Translations under genes and position numbers: made by a program
The notes under the pieces: model-generated
Told to the model about the DNA's origin: nothing
Database searches by the model: none
Seen by the model: only the letters and a program-made list of their open reading frames with translations
Shown: positions 34,564-46,261 of the stretch, piece after piece
How the letters are laid out: each line of letters opens with the position of its first letter
Position numbering within the stretch: the stretch's first letter is position 1
Assembly (NCBI GenBank): GCA_965153455.1
Contig: OZ234498.1
Location: forward strand, 14,570,001 to 14,634,000
Source of the DNA: Sphagnum compactum
Lineage: Eukaryota > Bryophyta > Sphagnopsida > Sphagnales
Length of the DNA stretch: 64,000 nt
Direction of reading: 5' to 3'

Positions 34564-37500
34564 TTAAGCCTCCTCCTCATCTTCGTCTTCATCTGGCTCC
34601 TCCTCATCGTCATCATCATCAAGGCCACCAGCACCCTTTGCCTGCAAAATGTCACACAAAAACACCATTAAAAATTACCCAGATACAAGGGTGCCCAATT
34701 ATTCTTTTCAGCAGAAAATTCCTGCTGACATCAACATAGCTTGTGAGATTGAAGTAGCACGTACATCTTCATCATCATCCTCAACGTCATCTCCATATTC
34801 ATCCTCATCCTGCTCCTGCACTCAAAATAGTTCCAACTTCAAGACCTATGCAACACAATAATTGGCCAGAGGTCATCAAGTAGAAACCAAAATAGACACA
34901 CACAATGGTTCAGTGAGGCACTTACATTGTTGAAATATTTAAGAGGGTTGGGCCACAAATCATCCTTGATTACCTCTGCCACCTGCAATGCAAGACATCA
35001 TCACTGAGTCTGCAATTGTGGTTGTCTTCCTTTGAAGTTCTGCTTCAAACCAACACCATAAGGCAACCAAAAAAAAAAAACCAAGCTCGTGTAGCCTGTG
35101 TTCCATACACTGTCTGATATGACTTAGGAACAACAATATATACCTCCTCTCAGTGACATAGAGCACCAGAAAGACCCATGCCATCAGTGATACAAGAATG
35201 CAAAATCACTTCAAAAAACATGTGTATTACACACATAAAATGACAGAGCAAGTAGGAAGATTCAAACCTCATCTTGAAACCCATCCATCGCCTCCTTCTG
35301 TTGTGTATCATAGAACCACTTAAAAAAACTGGAATAACCCCACCACACTGAACGTATCAGAAAGCACCATAACACCAGTCAATTTACAAAGTACTGAAGA
35401 GAGACTCTCAAACTTAAGGAAACCCTTCCTTGAGCAAACTGACTTATCTTCTGAAGTCCCAGTCCCTAATCTCTTGCATGAACCACAATTTTACAATCCA
35501 CCTCACACAATGATGTCTCATTCACCTGGCAGAACAAGGTCCTACTCACCAATACCAGAGTCAATCAAAGTGACCAAACATCAACTAGAGAAGGGAAATA
35601 GCAAAATAGACCTTAGGCGATTCTTCAAAAACACATACCTGTCCTCAACATGGGACCGCTTGTGGCCTTCTTTCTCTTGTATTACACCATTTGTCAAATC
35701 CTGCCAATCACTACATCATTAATCTTCTGCCACTCTAGCCAGACATCCTAACAAATTTATGCTCTATATCTGTTCTAAAAGATCTTTAGAAAAACTGAGA
35801 ACTCATCACTACTTACAATTGAAGTCCACCTGAATGGAACCTATATTCTTGCATTAAAGGTCTAAACCAGATGCCACTCAATGTTCGTATACAAGCCCGG
35901 CCACATAGGCCATTGTCTCTAAATACACCCCAAATCTTAACAACAAAGTAATAGTCAGAAAATCATGGTCCCACATAAGCCATGGTAAGAATGTATCACT
36001 GGAATCCTTGTCAACAGACCACTCACATCCAGATACTGTACCAGGAGGAGATTTCCACCTTAGCTGCATCTAAATGTTATCATCCTAGTCAGCCAAAACC
36101 AATGTTGTGCACTGACAATGCAGTTCAGACTGCAAGAATGAATGAACCCCTTTCCAACATAGTGAACATTTCAAGATTTTCCTACCCATGTCAAGTCATT
36201 ATGTTTCTTCACGTTGTTCTTACATTGCTCACAGAATGTTAACAAAACTAATTGTCAATACACTTCCTCCCTGAAATGTGAAGGCACAACCCTCAGTGTC
36301 AACCAACCAGAGTAGAAATTCCAGAGATAATCAAGCAGAAAAATTTGACCACAACCCAGGCGGGATGCTGAGTCACCGTGGAAACACTTCAAATGAGACC
36401 ATAAAAAAATTACCATGCCATCCTTCCACCGTGGCTGGGTTCCAGACACTGATGTAGTACCCTCATCCGAAAATCGAAATACTTTTGTGAGTTTTGTATC
36501 TTCAAAGTATGGGTTGGTGCTAAAGATCTGCACACCAGCACATACCCATGCACCTTATATCACCTCATAGAAAACCTTCACAAACGATGCCAGACAATTA
36601 TGCTCATATACCTTCAGCACAAGATACCATCATGAGTCCAAAATGCATCAAATGAGCCTTTCAGCACAGCTCAAGATGGGGTAGGAGGTGAGGTGGTTAT
36701 TCAGAGGAAGCTGTGACAGGGCAACAATCGACCTGATTCATATTCTCCTCTTCAGTGACAAACATGGCTGCTGGGACAAGCAATATCCAACTGTTTGCCT
36801 TTGTCAATCTGACCACTTACATAGGGGACTGACAAGCATTGATCTATTATCACTATTGGAGCTGCAATGATTTGAGGAAGGATTTAACAGGCACACATTG
36901 GAAGTCAATCTGGCCATCTCTGCCTACCCATGCCCAGCCCTCTCTTGCTCTGGTGCCAAAGCCAGTGTTCAATTGGCTGTGGAAAAATCCACACTGGCAA
37001 TGATTGCACAACCTCAGATCCCAAGGTTGCATTGACAAAAAGAGCAACTGATTGTGAATGTAAATGACATGCACATGTAATCTAAGCAACCAGCAGTTAA
37101 ATCAGGTGGCAGTGCTTCAAGAAGAGAGCACTCACAAAGTTAATGCTGTAACCAGATTTTACATCCTTGAAGTCCTCTACATCCAGTGAGTCCAGGTACT
37201 TGAACACCTGAATTGGAAGCCACCCAACAACACCAATAACAACAACAGCTCATTAGCTGGATGCTACACTCGAAAGAAGTATTTCTAACCACACAAAAGC
37301 AGAAACCAAGACTGCAAATGCTACAGTGCATCTGATACCAAATGTAAATTTCACTAAAACAACTGGTTGCATATAGGTGAGCTAATAAACATACATCTTT
37401 CTCAAGCATTCCTACATTGACATCTTTTGAACTGCAGTAAGATCAGAAGGAACCAAACAAAAACCTGCCTTTTGGTCCTCATCTGTCAAGAGATCACTGA

Positions 37501-39307
37501 GCACTGGGTGGCTCAAAAACTGCACATGACAATACATGATGGAAAATCAAACAGCAGACGCTCAAGTCCAATAGGGCACCAAAATGCTTTCTCAAATCCT
37601 GCGTACTTGGTACTACACTTAAATCTTAAATGTGGTGCATCAAAACCTCATATTACAACACAGCAACCATCCTCAGCAAATGAATGGTTCTTTTACATGG
37701 TTGCAAAATATTTCCACAGTTTAGGAAAAAAAACAGCAAACATACCGCAGTTAGCCAGAAATCAGGAATGTTGTGGATGATGTCATTGCGTTTGTTGTAG
37801 ACAGGGCGTCGTATTTCATTGTACTTCTGCTCCACCTCCAGAACCTTGTCGCTGGCTTCCTCATTCACCTATTGAACCTTTATTGCATCAAGCTCTAGCC
37901 CAATGACCACTGGATGTTGAGACAACTCTTCAGAAGTGTAGGGAGACAACTCAACCGTGTTATGAGTGTGAAACACCTAAGAACTCAATCAAGTTAACCC
38001 GAGCAGGCAACCTACATTCTGCTAAAGGCTTGCAGCAAAGGAGAGAGGACAAACAGAGGTGCCAGAGACAGCTTTACTTGAAGCTGATTCACCCCAATAG
38101 CAAGCCCTGGGCCTCTCACCAACAGTACTGCTCCCTCCCTGACTGGGATCTAAGACAGCAATTAACTACCAGTGCACTAACCTGTGTGCAACAGTCTGAA
38201 ACCATATGGACAGCCTTTGCATACTTCGTCCTAACTTGAGACAAGTTTCATACGGAGAAAAAGAAAACTGTTACATAGGCAGTACTGAAACCACACTCTA
38301 AAACAGCCAGACAACCACCTGTCACTGAATCTCTCGCCTTACTTCCTACATTCTAGTTCACCGCTGCTGAAGTGCAGGTCCAGTTCACTATCCCTGAAAT
38401 TCACTTTCAGCAGGAAAGGATATACATATAGTTGCAGAGAGAAACTCCACAAAAGCATGCAAGGTAACCAAGCAAACATGGTAATAGTTCTGGCTAAACC
38501 AAACAAACACAAGAATGAGTGCCATCATAAACTTGCCAGTATCACTAACATAGTATCAGACTATAGCCTTCATCATGAAGGCCAGTGACCAGCTGCCATT
38601 ACTCCTCACTGCCTTCATGAGCTCCCAACAGAGGTACAATTAGCAAATAATACTCTGCTTGGAACTTAGGGCAAACCTAAGTCTGCATCTTGAGTTCCTA
38701 CCACATTCTCAGAAGCAATCAGAGCTCAGTCATGACATCTGCAAAATGCCACCAGAGGCAAGGGAGAAAGCAGAGGAATTCCTCTTTTTTGTGAGGCTTT
38801 CTCAGCCACCTTTCACAAGTCATCTGCACTTTAGGACATGTGGATTCGTGCCTTAAAAACCCATTCTTCAACTTCAAAACTGCATTTGCAAGGGGAAATA
38901 AAGAAGAAGAAACAAGCAGTTCATCTACTTGCTGTTACAGTTTTCAAAGTCCACAAATACAGAGCAGGGATGGCACTGTCCTTAAACCCCACAGAATTTC
39001 TCTATTTGAACTGGCCAATGACCTACGAATTACCAACGTTTTCAGTGCTACTAAGGAGGCAAGCCTTGCAAAAAATGCAAGAAACACAGAAAACCCCAAT
39101 GGCATTGACCCATAAACACAACACCAAGTTGAAGAACGGTTTTTCCTCGATTGCCTGGAGGAAGGGAAAGAGAAGAAGAATAACCAAACTCACCCGTTCC
39201 AGTTCATCCTGGACTTCTTGCAGCTTCTCAATGGCCATCACTAACTCAGTATCCAGTTCAGAACCTTCTTCATCCTCCACTTTCGCCTTCTTGCCTTTAT
39301 CCATCAT
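34564..39307 (-). CDS. NRP: NAP1-related protein (SET/NRP) histone chaperone
   Basis: Ten exons on the minus strand: 39307-39194, 37868-37746, 37519-37469, 37207-37136, 36527-36414, 35700-35639, 35328-35268, 34982-34926, 34815-34765 and 34641-34564. They total 783 nt (260 aa) with consistent phases. SET/NRP proteins bind H2A-H2B in the nucleus and assist nucleosome assembly. The helical dimerisation region is residues 17-79 ([37 protein letters not shown]). The earmuff domain follows ([85 protein letters not shown]). The last 43 residues are an Asp/Glu tail, the family hallmark. The exon 3 donor reads AAG|GCAGGT, a GC rather than GT donor; the frame requires it. A 5' UTR intron (39969-39320) is likely. 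The start [11 protein letters not shown] is basic, like the Arabidopsis N-terminus. Confidence 0.95.
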
Positions 39308-39969
39308 GGCTTCTTCTTCCTACACAAACTCCAACAGACAAGAAAAACCAACCAAAAACACAAAACACCCATTGGCTTCTTATACTGCACACAGCAAGGC
39401 GGTAAAACCCCCGATTACTCCAAAACACTAAAACCAACAAACATAAAGGCTTCGTCAATAAACCCTAGTTCTCAGGTATGGAAAAACCAAGAAGACGACA
39501 CTGCAGAAAACCCGTTACAAAAAACCCTCGCATTCCAGCGGACATGTTAAAGAAAAAACCTTCGCGTACTTCCGGTTTGCTGCGCGTGTCATCATCCATC
39601 ATCAAACGAAACCAATACATTGCTCAACAAGCAGCAATAAATGGACAAGACAACAAAACCAAAAGAAAAAAAAAACAACAACAGCAACAGCAACAAAAAT
39701 CGAACGGCGGCGACAAGACACATCAATCAATGAAAATAGAAACCTGATAAGAAGGATGATGATGTTCAGAGCTGGTAAAGGAAAACGAAGAGGCACTAAA
39801 AGAAAAGAAGAAGAAGAACGAACGAACGAACCGCAATATGCAAAAACATGGTAATATAGCTAGAAGGGGGGCGGGGGGGAAATGCTAAGAACAATGAGAA
39901 GCTAAAAAAGCGTTGTACATCAAGAGAAAAGGCCAGAAAGATTAAGAAGAGATAGCGATGGAAACATAC

Positions 39970-40411
39970 CTGCAACAGCGCTGCGCGCACACAGAGGGGG
40001 AGAGAGCGAGAGGAGAGCTGTGCGTGTGTAGAGGCGCAGACGACCTCCAAAGGAAAACGCACAAGAGTCGACAAACAGCGAAATGCTCAGAGCCCTGTGC
40101 ACATACGTATGTACGTACGTATGTACATATGTAAATACACGTATAAGCACACACAGATACATTGTACATACATACTTCATAATTAATACATATATTATAT
40201 TTATACGAATATATATACATACGTAGCAATCTATTGTTCAGTTCCAAAAAGCACGTTTGATGGCCCCTTCTTTGAAGAGGAATTTAGCGGGCCCTTTATT
40301 TAAGGAACGGTCTCCAGTCTCCATCCCATGGTCACGTCCACTGGTAGTAGTGAAATGGCCTGTACATGTATAGTACTTTGGATGAAGTGTACCCTAAACC
40401 CTAAACCCTGG
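39970..40411 (-). promoter_or_regulatory. Probable NRP promoter and leader region
   Basis: Lies upstream of the inferred 5' UTR intron of the NRP gene. Contains alternating GTAC/GTAT/CATA sequence (about 40105-40225), with several TATA-like stretches and self-complementary GTACGTAC. It ends with a short block of the plant telomere-type repeat. No transcription start can be fixed from sequence alone. Confidence 0.4.
40391..40409. repeat. Short interstitial telomere-type repeat
   Basis: ACCCTAAACCCTAAACCCT contains nearly three units of the Arabidopsis-type telomere heptamer CCCTAAA. It is far too short to be a telomere and fits a telobox cluster upstream of the NRP gene. Confidence 0.85.
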
Positions 40412-40439
40412 GCTTCATACTGGATTAGAATGTACAGGT

Positions 40440-41300
40440 TTTAAAATGGGGGTGAAAATGGATGGATGGATTTGGGGTTTGGCGTTTGGTCCTGCACAGG
40501 ATGGATGCAGTTGTCCCCTGCACAAGAAGGCCCAAAACTCTATCAAATGGATGATTTTTGATGATGAGGTGGAGAAGATTGATTTTACTGGGTATTTCCA
40601 AAACTTGATCAAGTGGATGACATTGATGAGTTGGAGAAAATTGATGATGTTGTTCAGAGAAACACTCAACACACACTACATGAAATCGACCATTCAATGA
40701 ATTTTTACTAGTGAATGTTTGTTGTTGTAAATACCATGTGGAACTTGATATGCTAAAACAATGTTTAAACAAATCAAGAATGCTAGAAAGGGAGTTCATG
40801 TCAAAAATGCATGTGGGTGTGAATGTTTTCTTTGTAAAGTTTCCAACGATGTTAGGAAGCAAACATGTGAGCATGAGCCTGTGACCAGGAACAAATATAT
40901 AGGAATATTTTGACGACAGGGACAAAATATTTTTAAAATATCCCTATGCCATGTAGGAATGAAATGGAAAATATTTTTCCACATGTACATGGATGAAAGT
41001 TAGAAAATGGATGAAAATGGAACATCAATGACTTTTGGATGATAATTGCATGTAGACGAATTGTTTGGATGAAAGATTCGTCAGGTTGAAATGTATGGAT
41101 GAAACTAATTCCAAAACAATTATGCCGGATGAAAACCACATGTACATGAATGACAATTACAAAAAACATGAAATATTTGGATGACTGTGGAACACGAATG
41201 AGCTTTTGGATAATAATTGGAAATAGACAAATTGTTTGGATGAAAGTAATTCCAAAACAATTACGACGAATGGAAATTACTAGATTCACAAAATTTTCAT
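40440..41300. repeat. GGATGAAA-rich tandem-duplicated region
   Basis: Two nested duplications are visible. A block of about 65 bp (ATCAAATGGATGA...GAGAAGATTGAT) recurs at about 40541 and 40607. A larger one of about 180 bp recurs at about 41020 and 41200, with shared phrases AATTGTTTGGATGAAAG and AATTCCAAAACAATTA. GGATGA-type words dominate the whole stretch. No coding capacity was recognised. Confidence 0.6.
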
Positions 41301-41929
41301 ATCCAACTTCATCCGGAAAAAAAAATGTCAAAGGTGAAACTCTACAGAGCTACATTATAATGCAAAAGGGTGAAACAATAACTTGTGTAAGTTAAGTTAA
41401 GTCACACAATAAATCAAGGGTAGGATGTCCGCATAATGATGGAATGGGAAAATGCTTGAGAAATTAATGAATAATGCACCAAGCACACATCACAAGTTGA
41501 AAAATATTTTCATTTCTGCAGCAAAATGCATTCTAAAAGAACATAACCCATAATAATCTTATTTAAGACCTAAATCTAATGACATTGCAACCTAATTGAC
41601 ATCCAGGACTTTGGCACAATCTAATAATTTATGAACCTCATTTAGCTTTAGGATGGATAGTGGATGAATGGTTCTCTGATCTTAGCGTACATGGCATGGT
41701 GGTTACATCAAAAGATTGAGACATTTTGCTAGCAATAATAGCAAATGTGATGGTTTACTTTGTAGGTATCAAAAACTAGGGCTAGTACATGATAGTAACA
41801 ATGTTTTCTTATAGAAGGCCTTATGTAGGTGGATTTCCATATGTGTTGAAGCCTTGGGAGAAACTTCATTTTTGGCTAGACATTGCCAACTTTGACTAAA
41901 CAACTAGTCTTTGCCCATTATAAAATATG

Positions 41930-42315
41930 TAACCACCTTGCTAAAATCACTTTAAAGTACGGCACAATACTTCCATAAAACCACCCTAAACCCCACCCAT
42001 GTACCACCAACAAAGCCCACCAAGAAATTCACCCATAGACCACCCACAAAAAAACATTAAAAACCACCCATAACTCCATGCCACTTATGAGCCCACCATA
42101 AACTCACTCAGAAGCCATCCTAAACACCATTAGGAAAAACACTCCTAAAACCACTAATAAAACCACATACAACCCACCCATAGCACAACAACACCACTTG
42201 TGAAACTATCAATGAAATCACCCTAAACCCACTCACAACAACACTTTAAAACCACTAAAAGAATCACTTTAACCCCACCAATAACCCTAACCCAAGACTA
42301 CACCCTAAAAAACCA
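41930..42315. repeat. ACCACCCAT/AAAACCAC-rich degenerate minisatellite
   Basis: The plus strand is nearly G-free, with phrases such as AAACCACCCATAA, CACCCTAAACCC and ACCACTAATAAAACCAC repeated at short, irregular intervals. No gene was seen. Confidence 0.65.
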
Positions 42316-44640
42316 TTGTTAAGTGTGTTAGTTTAGCTGCTCAATTAAGTCTTAGTTAATCAAGGATAAATTGGGTTTAACCAGTTCATGTGTGAATGGG
42401 GTTCGGGATATTTATAATGGGATATAATCTCATCTTGTGTTGAGATTCCACAACATAGTTTCTGCTTTGCATTTTCTTTGTTATGTAAGTGTTTTGGTTT
42501 TCTATGTTTTGGGCTTGGATTCTTACATTGTTGCAAGTGAGTCAACCTTTTGAATCACCAAAAGTCTAATTAGTTGTTTTTGTGCTATAACTAGGCTAGA
42601 GTTGTTTTAACATTAAATTTTTTTTTGGTTTTTTGTTGTGTGTGTTATGCACATGCGTTTGGTTAGTAGCAAATGTTGTGTTGTTTGTTTTGGTTTCTAT
42701 ATTACAGATTGGTTTTGTAGGAGTTTTGCTCAGGTTACAAATATCTCTTATTTATGGATCTAAGTCTGTTTCTTGAGTTAAACAAGCCCGCTTGGTGATT
42801 TTGATGTTTTTGTACCTATTTTTCGTGTAAAACTCCATGAGGAGTTGAACCCCAAATAGGGCTTGAATACCTTAGAGTTGAGAAAAAAAAAAAAAAAAAC
42901 ATCACAATAAGCAAAGGGGCCCTGTTGCTGTCACAGCGGCCCCTTTGGCTGTCTTTTTTTCTTGTATTTCTTTTTAATTTAGTTTATTTTTCTTTTCTTT
43001 TTCCTACTTTGTTTCTATTTCATTTGTAGGTATAGTAGTGACAGTGGCAGCAAAAACCACCACTGCCATCACCTGGGCTTGGCCGTCAACACCAATTTGC
43101 AGGGAGAACTAGGGGCAACGAGTGCCCTTTGTCAATCTTGCTATTGGTGGCATAGTTATGACTGCAATGTGGGAGTAAGAAAAGGCGGGGAGAAAAGCTC
43201 CTTGTTGTGTTTGTTTGGTTTGTTGAAGTGGCAGCAGGAGGCAACAAACAACAATGAAAAAGGAGGAGGAGCTATAGTGCGTAGTCGAGGAAGAAAAAGG
43301 AAGGAGAAGAAGAAAAAAAGGAGAAGGAAAAGAAGAGGAAAAGAAAGAGAAGAAAAAGCAAAGGAGGAAAAAATCTAGGTTTGTTCACTAGAAGAAATCT
43401 TGTAATATGTAACCATCAATTTACAACTACATGTGACTAGATGCAACTACCTATCAACTGCAACTTTGTTTTATCATTTTTACAATTAGTCGTCGTCTTT
43501 TAAACTTTACAACTATTTTTGCAACTATAGTGCGACTATTAAATTACACATCTTTCCGTATTGACTAACTTCTTGGATTTTTCATCCAAAAATAAGCTCC
43601 TATGTTCATTTAGTGCAAAATTAGTTGCAATTTGGTTACTTATTATGGTGTGTTTATACATTTACTAATGTACATATACTAGGGTTTTGTGAACTACATT
43701 AAAAGTATATTATATGTATTTTATTCAAGGTATACTAAACATCTATTAAGCTTATTTAACATATTAAAGTGCATTTAAATTATATTCAAGGTATATTAAA
43801 CATATTTGACTTGTATTCATGGTATGTTAAGATATTTAATTTGTATTCAAAGTGTATTAAACATATATTTGACCAGATTATGGGCATATTGGATTGAAAA
43901 AAAATCATTTTGATTTTGTATGGTTCATTTAAAAAATACCATCTTCATAAAAATATGATTAATTTATAAAAATGAAGTCATATTAATATGTTATAATCGT
44001 TGTATTAAATGAGCATTAATCATCTAGTGATTATTATTTTCAAATAATTCATTAGTTAGTATAAAATAAAAATGAAATAATTTTACTTAATCATTTATAT
44101 GGACCCTATCATTCCATGTGAAGATTTTCATCCATACCAATTTTATCACATGTTGTTTCTATCCATATAGTTATGATGATATCCATGTGGAATTTTGTAC
44201 CCATATTGATGTCATCAAAATTCATCATTTTCATTCATATGGTACAATGTTATCCATGTGGTGAATTTCATTTCACATTGTTCAAATTCATCCATTGCAT
44301 TAATTGTAAAACAACTTTGTTTTTCATCCATGATTTTATTTTCAATGTTCATACATGTCATCAAAATTTTCCATGTTATCAAATTTCATTTGGAAAGCTT
44401 GAGAGGCATCATTAGGACTTGTTAACCAATTTTTTCCTTCATCCATATTATGTATTTCATCCACATCTTTCAATATTGAATATGCTTCAATTTAATCCAC
44501 GTGTCCCATAACACATGTCCATTTTTAAAACACCAATTATATGGTGACACATGGCAATTAAAACCCACCCAATTTTTTAAAAACATATTTATTAATGAAA
44601 TCTAAATCATCCAATTTAAAGTTAATAAGATGTTGACACG
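42316..44640. other. Gene-poor spacer with purine tract and TTCATCC-rich segment
   Basis: An A-run of about 18 lies at 42883-42899. A polypurine block (AGGAAGAAAAAGG-like) spans about 43287-43375 and creates a spurious K/R/E-rich frame. From about 44100 to 44500 the words CATCCATRTGG and TTCATCC recur, on the opposite strand to the GGATGAAA-rich region at 40.4-41.3 kb. No gene was recognised. Confidence 0.4.
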
Positions 44641-45779
44641 TGGTGCTTAGGTAGGTAAGTAATTATTACATTCTATTAGGTAGGTAGGTTTACCTAGGTA
44701 TGTAAATAGGTTTAAAATAATCCAATTTTATTTATTAGTTTAACCATTTAATTAAGGTCAAGATTTCTTCTTTCACTCATCCCCAATGGCACTTGGTATT
44801 TGGTTAGTACAAGCCTATTGCACCTAATTATATACCATCCAAAATTGGATTGGAAGCCAAATGATATGGGAAACAAAATTCCATTGCAAACCTCATGAAC
44901 CAACTTAGTTGCACATTAGATGCAACTATTGTATTAAGGTAGACCAGCCCAAGGAGGGCTCCATTGCTTCTGGTGTCCAAACAAAAGTTGAAGTCCTCCT
45001 CTTGCGCATCTAACACACTAAGAATCATAAAAAATGGATTAGAAATAAGAAAGTTATGGCCCCCCAAAGTAAAGGGGTCAAGAACTCAAAAAAACAAACC
45101 ATTGAACACTACAAAGGCCGGTTATACCTTGTATGTTACTCTATTGTTATTAGAGTTCCAAAATGATTTGTAGAACTTTAGGTGGCGCTCTTATAACATT
45201 TTAAATCGTTTAAATGAATAATAAATAAGAAAGTTATGAGGTTTGAAAATAGGAGGGGTCCAAAGAGAAGAAAAAAGAAAAGAAAAAATGTTTTGTAACT
45301 TGGAAAGCTTATTTTTATTCTTTTTCTTCTTGTTAATTTTTCAAATTACTCCTTTTCCTTTCCACTTCAACGATGATTGTAAGATATTTTAATAATTATC
45401 ATTACTTATAATGATAATATTATTTTAATATTATTAATTAGCTTAAACTAGTAATTAGCTTAAGATGTTCGCGTACTTGTAGGTTAATTAATGTAGCCTA
45501 TTTACCATAATTATTTTAACATAAATAATAAAATTAAAATATATAATACAATATATATAATTTATTATCATTATAATTATAATAAAATTTTAATCAATAA
45601 TTATGATTACTCATAGTAATTTCTAATATTAACATATTAATTAATTCTCCATAATTTTTTTGTTTAATCAAATTTACATTTTTAAAAAAATCCAAATAAA
45701 AAAAATCTACTTGCCAAAACAAATATTTAAATATATTTGACAAATAAAATTTGAAAACTTGCAATACATATTTAATTTC
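44641..45779. other. AT-rich spacer between the TTCATCC-rich region and the AATTTAGC minisatellite
   Basis: Includes short GTAG-type tetramer runs at about 44650-44690. A faint duplicated phrase, AATAAGAAAGTTATG, occurs near 45045 and 45226 and suggests an old duplication of about 180 bp. No gene was recognised on either strand. Confidence 0.45.
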
Positions 45780-46200
45780 ATGGTTTATTTAGCTTAATCT
45801 AATTTAACATAATTTAGTTTAACCATAATTAATTTAGCTTAACTTAAATTAACCATGGTTAGTTTTAGCTTAATTTAATTTAGTTTAATTTAGTTTAGCC
45901 ATAAATATTTTAGCGTAACTTTATTTAGCCATAAATAGTTTGGCAAACTTAATTTAGCCATACATAGTTTAACTTACTTTAATTTAACCATAATTAGTTT
46001 AGCCATGGTTAATTTTAGCATGATTTAATTTAACCATAATTATTTTAAACCTAATTGAATTTAGTTTAGCTATAATTAGTTGAGCTTTAATTAATTTAGT
46101 TATGGTTAATTTAACATAATTTAACTTAGCTTAAATTAATTTAGCCTAGCTTAATTTAGCCATGATTAGTTTAGCGTAATCTAATTTAGCTGAATTTTGT
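45780..46200. repeat. AATTTAGC/CATAATTAGTTT degenerate minisatellite
   Basis: Short words (TTTAGCTTAATTTAATTTAG, CCATAATTAGTTTAGC) are reiterated with many small changes over about 420 bp. The array abuts the 3'-truncated end of the Ty1/copia remnant. Confidence 0.75.
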
Positions 46201-46261
46201 TCACAAGTTATTTTATTGGATGTAGTTAAATGATAATCAAATTTTTTGCATGTTTTAAGCC

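Noticed and set aside
40391-40409. Chromosome end
   Set aside because: Fewer than three heptamers, with genes on one side and retroelements on the other. Too short for a telomere.
43079-43378. Plus-strand K/R/E-rich open frame of about 99 codons
   Set aside because: The charged part is produced by a polypurine tract, and the start context and upstream part show no protein-like conservation.
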